From positions 558,001-622,000 of the forward strand of contig NZ_JAUSQZ010000001.1 of NCBI RefSeq assembly GCF_030811555.1: a stretch of DNA of 64,000 nucleotides, in the 5' to 3' direction. The notes beneath the pieces are model-generated. The model was not told the origin of the DNA and ran no database searches. It worked only from the letters and a program-made list of their open reading frames with translations. The stretch is from Kineosporia succinea. GTDB taxonomy: Bacteria; Actinomycetota; Actinomycetes; Actinomycetales; Kineosporiaceae. Shown here in pieces: positions 18,863 through 28,056 of this stretch; position 1 is the first letter of the stretch, and each line of letters opens with the position of its first letter. The translations under genes and the position numbers were made by a program.

Positions 18863-20743
18863 TCACTCCACCCCGATCAGGAGCGGGTACCGGGGCTGAC
18901 CGCCGTCGACGACGTTCACCTCCAGGCCCCGGCCGAGACCACGGGCGTGGGCCGCCACCGAGCGGCCAAGAGCATCATGCCCGCCGGCACCGACAACGAT
19001 GGTGACGAGCTCCCCGCCCGAGGCCAGCAGCCGGTCCAGCACCTCGGTCGCGACCTGCGCCAGATCGGCGCCGACCACCGCGAAGTCGCCGTCGACCACA
19101 CCCAGGGCGTCGCCGATCCTGCACTCCCCCGCGCTGGTGAGTCCATTCCGCACGGCCACGGTCACGGCGCCGTCGCGGGCCCCGCCGGCCGCCGCGGACA
19201 TCGACACCACGTCGTCGTCGAAGCGCCGCTGCCCGTCGTGCACCGCCGCCGCGGCGAGCCCCTGCACCTGGGCCCGGGTCGGGACCACCGTCACGCGGAC
19301 CCCCTCGGCCCGGGCCGAGGCCGCCGCGATCCGCGCCACGCTCAGGGTGTCGGCGTCGTTGGGCAGCACCGCCACCTCGGCCGCGCCGGTGCGGTGGATG
19401 GCCGCCAGGATCGCCGCCGTCGACGCCCGCCGCCCCGGGCCACCCGCCACCACGACCGCTCCCGTGCTCGCGAACAACTCGGCCAGACCGGGCCCGGCCG
19501 CGCAGGCCACCAGACCGGTCGAGCGGCTGCGGGGTCTCGGCGCGGCGGTGGTTTCCGGGGCGGCCGCCGACGGACGCCCGAGATGGCTGATGCGGATCTG
19601 GTGCGGGTGCCCGGTGGCGATGGCCCGTTCCACCACCGCCCCCGCGTCGGGGGTGTGCACATGCACCTGCCAGAGCCCCGGCCCGCCCACGATGACCAGC
19701 GAGTCGCCGAGTGCGTCGAGCTCGTCGCGCAGGTGGCCGACCAGCTCGTCGCCCCGGTCGGCGTCGGTGTCGAGCAGGAACATCACCTCGAAGAGGTCGC
19801 CGGCCGGTTCGCCCGGGGCGGCGACGATGGACGCGGCGGTCGCCTCGGCGGGGTGGCTCACCTCGGAGGGGGCGGTCAGCTCGCCGGTCTCGGCCGCCGG
19901 TTCGTCCGGGGGCCCGACGGTGGACGCGGCGGTCGCCTCCGCGGGGCCACCGCCCCCGCGGTGGTGGGTGGGTTCGCCCGACCCCCGTGGCGTGCCCAGC
20001 GGGATGCCGACGGCGGGTGTGCCGGGCGGCACGGCCGTCAGCCCGTGACAGGAGGTGAAGTCCAGCGCGGGCAGACTGGCCGGACGGCGGTGCCGGTACT
20101 GACGGTGCTGCCGGTGGTGGGCGTGACCGGCGGCGACCACCTCGGCCAGGGTGTCGAGGAGCACGACCAGGCCCCGCCCCCCGGCGTCGACCACCCCGGC
20201 GGCGGCCAGGGCGGGCAGCTGGGCCGGGGTGCGGGCCAGCGCCACCCGGGCGGCCTCGGCGGCGGCGCTGATCACGGCCTCCAGGTCGGCGCCGATGTCG
20301 GCCGCGGCCGCGGCGGCCTGCGCGGCGGCCCGGCTGACCGACAGGATCGTGCCCTCGACCGGATGGTGCACGGCCTTCCAGGCCTGCTCGTCGGCCCGGC
20401 GGAAGCACTCGACGGCGGTCCGCGCGCTGAGCTCGGTGTGCTCGGCCAGCACCTGGGCCCAGCCCCGCAGCAGTTGCGCCCCGATCACGCCGGAGTTGCC
20501 CCGGGCCCCCAGCAGCGCACCGCGGGCGAAGGTGGCGGCCACCTCGGCGACCGGGGCGTCGGGCGGAAGCGCCTGGGCCGCGGCGACCGCCGATTCGAGG
20601 GTCAGGTACATGTTCGTGCCGGTGTCACCGTCGGGCACCGGGAAGACGTTGAGGGCGTCGATCTCCTCGCGGGCGTCGGCGAGCGCCCCCAGGGCCGTCA
20701 TCGCCCAGCGCCGCGCGGCGGGCGGATCGAGAACGCTCAGCAC
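18863..20743 (-). CDS. DAK2-domain protein, FakA-like (fatty acid kinase / YloV family)
   Basis: About 626 residues. I prefer GTG at 20743 because GGAGG lies 7 nt upstream; an in-frame GTG at 20770 is the longer alternative. The DAK2 ATP/Mg site is intact: NVFPVPDGDTGTNM near residues 30-45 and ARGNSGVIGAQLLRGW near 85-100. The central part has two near-duplicate Pro/Ala/Glu-rich segments (AEATAAST- and AEATAASI-) that look like a linker expansion. The C-terminal part resembles the YloV middle and C-terminal domains (LVIVGGPGLWQVHVHTPD). In Firmicutes, FakA phosphorylates fatty acids bound to a DegV-like FakB; that partner is not visible here. The position next to recG is conserved in actinobacteria. 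Confidence 0.85.
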   Translation of the reverse strand: MLSVLDPPAARRWAMTALGALADAREEIDALNVFPVPDGDTGTNMYLTLESAVAAAQALPPDAPVAEVAATFARGALLGARGNSGVIGAQLLRGWAQVLAEHTELSARTAVECFRRADEQAWKAVHHPVEGTILSVSRAAAQAAAAAADIGADLEAVISAAAEAARVALARTPAQLPALAAAGVVDAGGRGLVVLLDTLAEVVAAGHAHHRQHRQYRHRRPASLPALDFTSCHGLTAVPPGTPAVGIPLGTPRGSGEPTHHRGGGGPAEATAASTVGPPDEPAAETGELTAPSEVSHPAEATAASIVAAPGEPAGDLFEVMFLLDTDADRGDELVGHLRDELDALGDSLVIVGGPGLWQVHVHTPDAGAVVERAIATGHPHQIRISHLGRPSAAAPETTAAPRPRSRSTGLVACAAGPGLAELFASTGAVVVAGGPGRRASTAAILAAIHRTGAAEVAVLPNDADTLSVARIAAASARAEGVRVTVVPTRAQVQGLAAAAVHDGQRRFDDDVVSMSAAAGGARDGAVTVAVRNGLTSAGECRIGDALGVVDGDFAVVGADLAQVATEVLDRLLASGGELVTIVVGAGGHDALGRSVAAHARGLGRGLEVNVVDGGQPRYPLLIGVE

Positions 20744-20760
20744 CCGCACCCCTCCGTCAC

Positions 20761-20790
20761 CTGAGGACACCCGTGGACACCCGAGGACAC
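20761..20790. repeat. 10-bp tandem repeat, three units, at the DAK2 gene start
   Basis: Three tandem 10-bp units of the form CCGNGGACAC (the first degenerate) overlap the longer alternative start of the DAK2 gene at 20770. This is another reason to prefer the downstream start. Confidence 0.6.
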
Positions 20791-20942
20791 CCGGTCGTCA
20801 CCGGGCCGCCGATAGAGACTCTGCTTTCAGCCGGACAGTAGCCGTCCCCGCGGCTCACCGGCCATTCATGCACCGTTCACCCGAATTGGACACTGATTGC
20901 CCTCGTCTGTCATCCAGAGCCGCTGCCCGCCCCGGCTCGGGT

Positions 20943-20971
20943 TTGGGACAGGGACACGGTTCGGCTACTCT
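20943..20971 (+). promoter_or_regulatory. Predicted promoter of rpmB
   Basis: TTGGGA (20943-20948) and TACTCT (20966-20971) are separated by exactly 17 nt, a good housekeeping sigma match in a region with no other gene. It would give a 5' leader of about 105 nt before rpmB. Confidence 0.5.
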
Positions 20972-21081
20972 GCTCAAAGGCGTGGTAGGTCGTCGCTGCC
21001 CGCGGCTGCCCTCTAGCGCAGCCGGGCAAGCAGAACCGACCGCCCGCACATGACATCAGTTCGATACCTCAGGAGAAGAAC

Positions 21082-21267
21082 GTGGCCGCCAACTGCGACG
21101 TCTGCCAGAAGGGGCCGGGCTTCGGCTTCAGCGTCTCGCACTCGCACCGCCGGACGAAGCGTCGCTGGAACCCCAACATCCAGCGCGTCCGCACCACCAT
21201 CGGTGGTACCCCGCAGCGCATCAACGTCTGCACCTCCTGCCTGAAGGCCGGCAAGGTCAGCCGCTGA
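21082..21267 (+). CDS. rpmB: 50S ribosomal protein L28, zinc-ribbon (four-cysteine) form
   Basis: 61 residues from GTG at 21082, with AGGAG 6 nt upstream. The sequence [15 protein letters not shown] and the late CTSCLKAGK give the two Cys pairs of the zinc-binding C+ form. This is the primary, non-Zur-type L28, in contrast to the cysteine-free L32 of this window. It is monocistronic, divergent from the DAK2 gene, and ends at a strong terminator (21282-21316). Confidence 0.98.
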   Translation: MAANCDVCQKGPGFGFSVSHSHRRTKRRWNPNIQRVRTTIGGTPQRINVCTSCLKAGKVSR

Positions 21268-21281
21268 CGTTTCCGCTTCGC

Positions 21282-21316
21282 GAACCGCCGGGCCCCGTAA
21301 GGGTGCCCGGCGGTTC
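21282..21316 (+). terminator. Terminator of rpmB
   Basis: A 12-bp perfect stem (21282-21293 with 21305-21316) and an 11-nt loop are followed by TCGTTTG. Confidence 0.8.
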
Positions 21317-21545
21317 TCGTTTGCCCGGCCCCTCTCGTTTGCCCGCCGCTCGGTGACCACGCCGGGCAATGGGGGACGCGGCGGCACGGGTTCACATAGC
21401 GGCCCACCTCCGAGTGCCCCGGAACCGCGGAGACCCGACGGAACGGGTTGACGGAACGACCCACCGGCGAGCGGCTCGGCGCCGAAGGGACGCGCACCAC
21501 CGGGCCGACGGGTGGGGCCGGATCCGGGACCTCCGCACGAGGCCA

Positions 21546-21608
21546 CGCCGCACCGCCGCACCGCCGCACCGCGCACCGCCGCACCGCCGCACCGCCGCAC
21601 CGCCGCAC
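21546..21608. repeat. 8-bp tandem repeat (CGCCGCAC), about eight units
   Basis: Seven perfect octamers plus one 7-bp unit (21570-21576) run up to 10 bp from the thiL stop codon. Such a short pure repeat is prone to slippage. It is non-coding as far as can be seen. Confidence 0.9.
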
Positions 21609-21618
21609 CGACACGGCC

Positions 21619-22725
21619 TCAGGTCCAGTGCCGCCAGCCGCCCTCACCGGTGAACGGGCGTCCCCCGACCCACACCCCCGGCTCCCCCTCGCGCACCACC
21701 CCGATCGCGCGGAACGCGGCCGGCAGCGTCACCGAGGGCGGGAAGCAGGCCAGCAGGGCGTGGTCCTCTCCCCCGGTCAGCACCCAGTCCTGGGCGACGT
21801 CGGTGGCCGAGGCCCCGCCGTGCCCCAGGGCTTTCGCAGCGTGCAGCAGGTCGTCACCGGGGTTCAGCGCCGCCGGGTCGAGGTCGAGCACCACGCCCGA
21901 CGACACGGCGATCCGGGTGGCGTCGCGCACCAGGCCGTCACTGGTGTCGATCATCGCGGTCGCGCCGGCCAGCGCCGCCTCCACCCCCGCGGAGTACGGG
22001 GGCACCGGTGCGCGGTGCTCGGCGACCAGCGTCTCCAGAACCGGGTCGCCCAGCACCAGGTCGCCCAGAACCGGGTCGCCCAGAACCGGGTCTCTCAGCA
22101 CCGGGTCTCCCGAGGGCACACCGCCCTTCACCACGCCCTCCCGGAGCAGCGCCCACCCGGCACCCGACCGGCCGCTGCCCGCGGTGACGGCCACCACGTC
22201 CCCCGTCGACGCCCCTGACCGCAGCACCGCCCGCCCAACCGCCAGCGTGCCCAGTGCGGTGCCGGTCACCACGATCTCCGACCCGGCCGACACGTCCCCA
22301 CCCGCCACCACCGCACCGGCGCGGGCGCACTCGGCGACCAGACCGTCCGCCATCTCGTTCGCCCAGGACGCCGGGACATCTGCGGGAGTGGTCAGGCTCA
22401 CCAGAAGCGTGTGAGGCCTGCCACCCATGGCCGCGACGTCGGCGAAGTTCTGCGCGGCGACCTTGATTCCGATGTCACGGGCTGTCGACCAGGAGCGCAG
22501 GAAGTCCTGCCCCTCGACCAGGGTGTCCGTGCACGCGACCACCGGGCCCGCGAGGGAACCGCTCAGGTCGAGAACTGCTGCGTCGTCGCCCGGCCCGACG
22601 GTCAGCCAGGGCGCCGGAGGATAACGATCGATCACCCCGGCAACGAGGGGATCCTCACCCAGAGTGCCGATCGTGAGGTCGTTAGGGACCGGTTCGTCCG
22701 CACCCGTACCCAAACTCGTCCCCAA
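21619..22725 (-). CDS. thiL: Thiamine-monophosphate kinase with internal pentapeptide insertion
   Basis: 368 residues; the start is a TTG at 22725 and is uncertain. PurM-like fold markers are present: GDDAAVLD (Mg/ATP site), NFADVAAMGGRPH, AGGDVSAGSE, MIDTSDGLVRDATRIA and WVLTGGEDHALLA. It phosphorylates thiamine monophosphate to thiamine diphosphate. The protein is about 30-40 residues longer than typical. Most of the excess is five copies of a GDPVL-type pentapeptide encoded by a 15-bp tandem repeat (22036-22110), inserted between the nucleotide-binding half and the PPYSAGVEAALAGATAMIDTSDG segment. The insertion keeps the frame, so the enzyme is probably still active. Confidence 0.93.
   Translation of the reverse strand: MGTSLGTGADEPVPNDLTIGTLGEDPLVAGVIDRYPPAPWLTVGPGDDAAVLDLSGSLAGPVVACTDTLVEGQDFLRSWSTARDIGIKVAAQNFADVAAMGGRPHTLLVSLTTPADVPASWANEMADGLVAECARAGAVVAGGDVSAGSEIVVTGTALGTLAVGRAVLRSGASTGDVVAVTAGSGRSGAGWALLREGVVKGGVPSGDPVLRDPVLGDPVLGDLVLGDPVLETLVAEHRAPVPPYSAGVEAALAGATAMIDTSDGLVRDATRIAVSSGVVLDLDPAALNPGDDLLHAAKALGHGGASATDVAQDWVLTGGEDHALLACFPPSVTLPAAFRAIGVVREGEPGVWVGGRPFTGEGGWRHWT
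22036..22110 (-). repeat. 15-bp tandem repeat, five units, inside thiL
   Basis: Five 15-bp units with a few substitutions encode repeated GDPVL-like pentapeptides. The length is a multiple of three, so the thiL frame is kept. Confidence 0.95.
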
Positions 22726-22857
22726 CCTTCGGCCTCGATCCGGTCAACCCTCTACGGCGTCTGCGGATCGACACGGTAGCGTGACCGCCCAATGTCTGGG
22801 ATCGGCCCGCGTATGGAGCCTCTGCAGACCCTCAGGCAGTTCGGACAGGAGAAATAC

Positions 22858-23094
22858 GTGGTGGTGCAGGCTTACATCTTGATCCAGACCGAGGTCGGGC
22901 GCTCGACGTCCATCGTCACGGAGATCGCACAGATCCCGGGCGTGACCTTGGCCGAGGACGTCACGGGTCCGTACGACGTCATCGCCCGGATCGAGGCGCC
23001 GTCCGTCGACGAGCTCGGCTCCGGCGTGATCGCGAAGATCCAGGACGTGAAGGGCATTACCCGCACGCTCACCTGCACCGTTGTGAAGATGTGA
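22858..23094 (+). CDS. Lrp/AsnC-type ligand-binding (RAM) domain protein, stand-alone
   Basis: 78 residues from GTG at 22858, with AGGAG 6 nt upstream. The whole protein is one RAM domain (QAYILIQTEVGRSTSIVTEI, IPGVTLAEDVTGPYDVIARIEA, KGITRTLTC) with no helix-turn-helix. Stand-alone RAM proteins beside thiL and ddl are conserved in actinobacteria and probably bind an amino acid and modulate a full-length Lrp protein. An alternative ATG at 22792, with a TAGCGT -10-like element 9 nt upstream, would add 22 residues that do not belong to the domain. Confidence 0.85.
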   Translation: MVVQAYILIQTEVGRSTSIVTEIAQIPGVTLAEDVTGPYDVIARIEAPSVDELGSGVIAKIQDVKGITRTLTCTVVKM

Positions 23095-23098
23095 GCTG

Positions 23099-23650
23099 AT
23101 GCGCCTGGTCCTGCCAGACATCGCGCGCCTCGGGGTCCGGCCACCGCGCCGGGCCCTGATCGCTGTACCGGTGACTCTCGGGACGATCGTGGCGCTGGCC
23201 GGATGCGGATCCGGGTCGTCGTCCGGGGACACCGCCGTCCCCGCCCTCACCTCAGGTCCCGACGCCTCCAGCGCCGCGTGCACCGACCTGGCCGACCGTC
23301 TGCCGGAGAAGGTGCTCTCCCGGGCCCGCAACCCCGCCCAGGAGCCCACCGGCATCGCCACCTGGGGTGATCCCGCCATCTCGCTGAGCTGCGGCGCGAC
23401 ACCGACCGGCCCGACCACCGACGAGTGCATCGACATCAACGACGTGGCCTGGGTCTTCCGGGAGAGCGCGAGCGCGTACACGTTCCTCACCTACGGCCGG
23501 GACCCGGCCGTGCAGGTGCAGGTGCCCAGCTCGATCGAGCGCAGCACCGCCACCGGGGCACTGGTCGATCTGGAAGAGGCCGTCAGGCCTCTGGAGACGA
23601 CCGAGCGCCGCTGCTACGACGTGACCGACCCGGTCCCGAGCAGCGGCTGA
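23099..23650 (+). CDS. DUF3515 family protein (probable lipoprotein)
   Basis: 183 residues starting 4 nt after the RAM gene, so co-transcribed. An N-terminal hydrophobic segment (about 18-34) ends in LAGCGS, a lipoprotein-type cysteine. The exported part has ACTDLADRLPEKVLSRARNP, WGDPAISLSCG and the closing RCYDVTDP, the hallmarks of actinobacterial DUF3515. Function is unknown. Its constant position next to ddl and thiL suggests an envelope role. It is convergent with ddl across a strong terminator. Confidence 0.85.
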   Translation: MRLVLPDIARLGVRPPRRALIAVPVTLGTIVALAGCGSGSSSGDTAVPALTSGPDASSAACTDLADRLPEKVLSRARNPAQEPTGIATWGDPAISLSCGATPTGPTTDECIDINDVAWVFRESASAYTFLTYGRDPAVQVQVPSSIERSTATGALVDLEEAVRPLETTERRCYDVTDPVPSSG

Positions 23651-23660
23651 GCAACTGAGA

Positions 23661-23691
23661 AGGGGTGCCCGGTCCACGACCAGGCACCCCT
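23661..23691. terminator. Bidirectional terminator between DUF3515 gene and ddl
   Basis: A 9-bp stem AGGGGTGCC (23661-23669) with GGCACCCCT (23683-23691) contains an inner GGTC/GACC stem and lies between two convergent genes. Confidence 0.8.
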
Positions 23692-23709
23692 CATCCAGTG
23701 GCGGAACCC

Positions 23710-24861
23710 TCAGCGCAGCCCGGTCGGCCGCGCCAGGGCGGCCTTGATCAGCCGGTCGATCAGCTCCGGGTACTCCAGCCCGGTCGCCGCCCACATCCGC
23801 GGGTACATCGACGAACTCGTGAAGCCCGGCATCGTGTTGATCTCGTTGACCACGACCCCACCGTCGGGCAGCACGAAGAAGTCCACCCGGGACAGGCCCT
23901 CGCAGTTCATCGCCTCGAACGTGCGCACCGACAGCTCGCGCACCCGGGCGAGCACCTCGTCGGGCAGGTCGGCCGGGCAGCTGAGCTTGGTGGTGTTGTC
24001 GAGGTACTTGGCCTCGAAGTCGTAGAAGCCGTGGTCACCGACGAACTCGATCTCGCCGGGCAGGCTGGTGGCGACGCTGCCGTCGGCCGACTGCAGCACC
24101 GCGCACTCGATCTCGCGGCCGACCACGGCAGCCTCGATCACCAGCTTGCGGTCGTGCTTCAGCGCCTCGGTGATCGCGGCCTCGAGCTCGTCCGGGCCGT
24201 CGACCTTGCTGATGCCGACGCTCGACCCGGCCCGGGCCGGCTTCACGAACACCGGCCAGCCGAGCTCCTCCACGTCGTCGCGCACGGCGTCGGGATCGCG
24301 CTCCCAGGCACCCGGGCGCACCACGACGTACTCGCCGATCGGCAGGCCCGCGCCCTTCAGCATGACCTTCATCACGGCCTTGTCCATGCTCGCCGCGGAG
24401 GCCAGCACACCGGCCCCGACGTAGCGCACGTCGGCCAGCTCGAGCAGTCCCTGCACCGTGCCGTCCTCACCGAACGGGCCGTGCAGCAGCGGGAAGACGA
24501 CGTCGACCGTGCCGAGCTCCTGTGGCACCTGCCCGGGCTCGAGCACCTTGAGGTTGCTGTCGCCGGTCTCGACCGGGGCGATGACTCCCGGGCCGTCGCC
24601 GTCCTTCACCTCGGGCAGCGCCCCCGCCGTGATGGCCCAGCGGTCGGGGTCGTCGGCCGCGAGCACCCAGCGGCCGGTGCGGGTGACCCCGATCGGGATC
24701 ACGTCGTACGCGTCGTGGTCGATCGCGCGCAGCACCGACGAGGCGGTGGCGCAGCTGACCGCGTGCTCGCTCGAGCGACCGCCGAAGAGCACGGCCACCC
24801 GGGGCTTGCGGGCGGCCGTGTTTCCCGGATCCGTGGCAGTCACGGGCTGGATAGCGTCCAT
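23710..24861 (-). CDS. ddlA: D-alanine--D-alanine ligase
   Basis: 383 residues from ATG at 24861; a longer frame from TTG at 24927 is possible but adds a non-conserved stretch. ATP-grasp motifs are present: VAVLFGGRSSEHAVSC (N-terminus), FPLLHGPFGEDGTVQGLLE, FVKPARAGSSVGISKV (ATP-binding) and NEINTMPGFTSSSMYP (substrate and metal site). It makes the D-Ala-D-Ala dipeptide for peptidoglycan. In actinobacteria it typically lies between gpsA and thiL; here a transsulfuration gene is inserted between ddl and gpsA. Confidence 0.96.
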   Translation of the reverse strand: MDAIQPVTATDPGNTAARKPRVAVLFGGRSSEHAVSCATASSVLRAIDHDAYDVIPIGVTRTGRWVLAADDPDRWAITAGALPEVKDGDGPGVIAPVETGDSNLKVLEPGQVPQELGTVDVVFPLLHGPFGEDGTVQGLLELADVRYVGAGVLASAASMDKAVMKVMLKGAGLPIGEYVVVRPGAWERDPDAVRDDVEELGWPVFVKPARAGSSVGISKVDGPDELEAAITEALKHDRKLVIEAAVVGREIECAVLQSADGSVATSLPGEIEFVGDHGFYDFEAKYLDNTTKLSCPADLPDEVLARVRELSVRTFEAMNCEGLSRVDFFVLPDGGVVVNEINTMPGFTSSSMYPRMWAATGLEYPELIDRLIKAALARPTGLR

Positions 24862-24950
24862 GACCGGGGAGAGTACCGGGGATCGGCTCGGCGCATTTCC
24901 GCCGGACGGGGCCTCCCCGGGTGACAACGAGCACCCCCTACTCTGAGCGC

Positions 24951-26099
24951 ATGAGCGACTCCTCCCCGGGCAAGCTGGCTTCCGCCACCGTGGCGGTCAC
25001 GGCGGGCCGCCCCGCGAGCTCCCCGAACCAGCCGATGAACGTCCCGGTGGTGCTGACCTCCACGTACACCGCGTCCGACTTCTCCCCGCAGCCGGGTGAT
25101 CTGGGCTACGGGCGCTGGGGCAACCCGACCTGGACCGCCCTGGAAGACACCGTGGGCGCGCTGGAGGGCGGCCGGGCGCTGGCCTTCGGCTCCGGCATGG
25201 CCGCGATCTCGGCGGTCTACGGGCTGGTCCCGCTGGGTGGCACGGTCGTGATCCCGGACGCGCCCTACTCCGGAACCTCGCAGCTGGCCGGTGAACTCGT
25301 GGCGGCCGGGCGGATCACCGTGCGCGCGGTGCCGATGGCCGACACCGCGGCCGTGGTGGCGGCCCTCGACGGCGCCGACCTGGTGCTGCTGGAGAGCCCG
25401 ACCAACCCCCTGATGGACGTCGCCGACCTGGGCACGATCATCGCCGCGGCCCGCGAGAAGGGTGTCCTGACGGCGGTCGACAACACCTTCGCCACCCCTC
25501 TTCTGCAGCAACCCCTGTCACTGGGCGCACACGTCGTGGTGCACTCCGCCACGAAGTACCTCAGCGGTCACAGCGATGTCCTGCTGGGAATCGTTGTCAC
25601 GGCCGAGGACTCGGCCGGGATCCACGAGAAGCTGCACGGCCACCGCACCATCAACGGCGCGATCCCCGGCCCGATGGAGGCCTGGCTGGCCCTGCGCGGT
25701 ATCCGCACCCTCGCCCTGCGGGTGGAGCGGGCGAGCGCGAACGCGGCCGAACTGGCCCGCCGGCTGGGCGATCACCCGGCCGTCACCCGGGTGCGCTACC
25801 CCGGGCTGGAGAACCACCCGCAGCACGAACTGGCCCGCACCCAGATGAGGGGCTTCGGCGCGATGCTCTCGTTCGAGCTCGCCGGCCCGGCCGAGCAGGC
25901 CGAGAAGGTCTGCGCCGCCACCGGGCTCTGGATCCACACCACCAGCCTGGGGGGCGTGGAGTCGAGCCTCGAGCGGCGGCGCCGTCACGGCGGGGAGTCG
26001 AAGGTCGTGCCGGAGACCCTGATCCGGCTCTCCACCGGCATCGAAGACGTCGAGGACCTGTGGGCCGACCTGTCGCAGGCCCTCGACACGATCAGCTAG
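24951..26099 (+). CDS. PLP-dependent transsulfuration enzyme (cystathionine gamma-synthase/lyase-like)
   Basis: 382 residues from ATG at 24951. Fold type I PLP enzyme of the Cys/Met metabolism family: [14 protein letters not shown] near 53-66, [10 protein letters not shown], the D-N-T-F-ATP cofactor aspartate region, and the PLP lysine in [16 protein letters not shown] (Lys near 201). It could be a cystathionine gamma-lyase, gamma-synthase or methionine gamma-lyase; sequence alone does not settle this. It is divergent from ddl and convergent with gpsA, and the two stop codons share the palindrome CTAG (26096-26099), so there is no spacer for a separate terminator. Confidence 0.9.
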   Translation: MSDSSPGKLASATVAVTAGRPASSPNQPMNVPVVLTSTYTASDFSPQPGDLGYGRWGNPTWTALEDTVGALEGGRALAFGSGMAAISAVYGLVPLGGTVVIPDAPYSGTSQLAGELVAAGRITVRAVPMADTAAVVAALDGADLVLLESPTNPLMDVADLGTIIAAAREKGVLTAVDNTFATPLLQQPLSLGAHVVVHSATKYLSGHSDVLLGIVVTAEDSAGIHEKLHGHRTINGAIPGPMEAWLALRGIRTLALRVERASANAAELARRLGDHPAVTRVRYPGLENHPQHELARTQMRGFGAMLSFELAGPAEQAEKVCAATGLWIHTTSLGGVESSLERRRRHGGESKVVPETLIRLSTGIEDVEDLWADLSQALDTIS

Positions 26100-27097
26100 G
26101 CCAGCTCCGACTTCCGGGCTCGCGACAGCAGACTCGTCGCGAGCTCGGACAGCGGGACCTCGCCACGCACCACCCCGGTCACCGCCTCCGCGATCGGCAT
26201 CTCCACCCCGTGCTCGCGGGCCAGGCCCAGCACGGCCCCGGCGCTCTTGACCCCCTCGGCCGTGCGGTTCGTGATGGCGACCACCTCGTCCACACTCATG
26301 CCCTGCCCGAGGTGCACCCCGAAGGTGCGGTTGCGCGACAGCGGCGACGCACAGGTCGCGACCAGGTCGCCCATCCCGGCCAGCCCGGCGAACGTGGCCG
26401 GCTCGGCACCGAGAGCGACGCCCAGCCGGGTGATCTCGGCCAGGCCCCGGGTGATGATCGAGGCCTTCGAGTTGTCGCCCAGGCCCATCCCCTCGACCAT
26501 GCCCACGGCCAGCGCGATCACGTTCTTCACTGCGCCCGCCAGTTCCACGCCGACCACGTCGTGGTTGGTGTAGGGCCGGAAATAGGGCGCGGAACAGGCC
26601 GCGGCGACCTGCTCCGCGGTGTCGTGGTCGGTGCACGCCACCACCGTGGCGGTGGGCTGGCGGGCGGCGATCTCGGCGGCCAGGTTGGGCCCCGACACCA
26701 CCGCGTTGCGCTCGGGCCCGATCTCCAGCACCTCGCCGATCACCTCGCTCATCCGCTTGAGCGTGCCGTTCTCGACGCCCTTCATCAGGCTGACGGTCAC
26801 CGCCGACGGCCCGATCAGCGGCTTCCAGGCGGCCAGGTTGGTGCGCAGGGTCTGGGCCGGCACGGCCAGCACCACGATGTCGGCGCCGTCGAGCGCGACC
26901 CCCGCGTCGGGATGGGCCGTGACCGTGGCCGGGAGCTCGAGTCCGGGCAGGTAGTCGGGGTTCTCGTGGCGGTCGGCGATGGCGGCGCAGACCTCCGGGC
27001 GGCGGCCCCACATCGTCACCTTCGCGCCCGCGTCGGCCAGCACCACCGCGAACGTGGTGCCCCAGGAACCGGTGCCCATCACCGCGACGCGACTCAT
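26096..27097 (-). CDS. gpsA: Glycerol-3-phosphate dehydrogenase (NAD(P)+)
   Basis: 333 residues from ATG at 27097, whose ATGA overlaps the plsC stop. The Rossmann motif [19 protein letters not shown] is at residues 6-24, then NLAAEIA, the catalytic-Lys segment [20 protein letters not shown], and [18 protein letters not shown]. It makes sn-glycerol-3-phosphate for phospholipid synthesis. With the adjacent acyltransferase it forms the start of the phosphatidate pathway. Confidence 0.97.
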   Translation of the reverse strand: MSRVAVMGTGSWGTTFAVVLADAGAKVTMWGRRPEVCAAIADRHENPDYLPGLELPATVTAHPDAGVALDGADIVVLAVPAQTLRTNLAAWKPLIGPSAVTVSLMKGVENGTLKRMSEVIGEVLEIGPERNAVVSGPNLAAEIAARQPTATVVACTDHDTAEQVAAACSAPYFRPYTNHDVVGVELAGAVKNVIALAVGMVEGMGLGDNSKASIITRGLAEITRLGVALGAEPATFAGLAGMGDLVATCASPLSRNRTFGVHLGQGMSVDEVVAITNRTAEGVKSAGAVLGLAREHGVEMPIAEAVTGVVRGEVPLSELATSLLSRARKSELA

Positions 27098-27894
27098 CGT
27101 CCAGACCTCTTCCGCTTCTGCAGTCCCGGGAAATTCCGGGCCTTCGGGGTTTTCGGGGTTCTCGGGTTCGGGTTGCCGTACCGCGGCTTCCCACGGTTTC
27201 TCGGGTCGTACCGCTCGGCCGGGGCGCTCTCGCCCCGCATCTCCTCGACCAGGGCCGTGAGCTCGGCCATCACCTGCTCGGTGGCCTCGGTGAGCAGCGG
27301 CAGCGTCATCGGGCGCCCGGCGAACCGGCTGAGGTCGACCGGCGGGCCGGCCGTCACCCAGATCCGGTGCGGCGGGAACAGGCTCAGCCGTTTCGAGTAC
27401 GGCGGTAGCAGGTCCTGAGCTCCCCACTGGGCCACCGGGATCAGCGGCGCCCCGGTCTCCAGGGCCACCCGCACCGCGCCGCTCTTGCCCCGCATCGGCC
27501 AGCCGTCGGGGTCACGGGTGAGCGTGCCCTCCGGGAAGATCGCGACGAGCTCCCCGGCCCGGACCGCGGCCACCGCCGCCGAGTAGGCTGCGCCGGCGTC
27601 GCGGGTCTCCCGGTAGACCGGGATCTGCCGTGCCCCCCGCACGATCCGGCCGAGCAACGGCAACCGGAACAGGCTCTCCTTGGCCATGAAGCGCGGCAGC
27701 CGGCCGCTGTCGTAGACGAAGTGCGCGTAGGTGAAGGGATCCGCGTAGGAGATGTGGTTCGACACCGTGATCACCCCGCCGGTGGCCGGAAGATTCTCGG
27801 CGCCCTTCCAGTTCCTTCTCGTGGACAGCAACAGCACCGGCTTCAGCAGGATCACGACCAGCCGGTACCACGCACCGATCCTCCGCCCCTTCAC
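27094..27894 (-). CDS. plsC: 1-acylglycerol-3-phosphate O-acyltransferase (PlsC family)
   Basis: 266 residues from GTG at 27894. The acyltransferase motif NHISYAD (the HX4D motif) is near residues 46-52, FPEGT is near 119-123, and the N-terminus is amphipathic and hydrophobic. It acylates lysophosphatidate, or in some actinobacteria glycerol-3-phosphate. The C-terminal 35 residues are basic and low-complexity (Arg/Pro/Lys/Asn). Translationally coupled to gpsA by an ATGA overlap. Confidence 0.93.
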   Translation of the reverse strand: MKGRRIGAWYRLVVILLKPVLLLSTRRNWKGAENLPATGGVITVSNHISYADPFTYAHFVYDSGRLPRFMAKESLFRLPLLGRIVRGARQIPVYRETRDAGAAYSAAVAAVRAGELVAIFPEGTLTRDPDGWPMRGKSGAVRVALETGAPLIPVAQWGAQDLLPPYSKRLSLFPPHRIWVTAGPPVDLSRFAGRPMTLPLLTEATEQVMAELTALVEEMRGESAPAERYDPRNRGKPRYGNPNPRTPKTPKARNFPGLQKRKRSGR

Positions 27895-28056
27895 CAGCGT
27901 TCCACCTTCCGGTCCGAATCCGACGACTTCAGGGACATCCGAGACTGCCGCGCATGAACCGACACGACGTCATCAGACCATCTTGCCGTTTCCGGGCGGT
28001 GCTGCCGACCGGCGGCCCCCGGCTCCCCGGCGACCGGGCGTCGACGGCGGACGTTC

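Larger units (their letters stand above)
21268..21618. other. Gap between rpmB and thiL
   Basis: It holds the rpmB terminator, then about 230 bp with no recognisable gene, and finally an octamer tandem repeat (21546-21608) abutting the 3' end of thiL. Confidence 0.6.

Noticed and set aside
16649-20764. Long plus-strand open frame (about 1370 codons) across recG and the DAK2 gene
   Set aside because: Typical GC-rich antisense frame. It crosses two well-recognised minus-strand genes and contains no domain.
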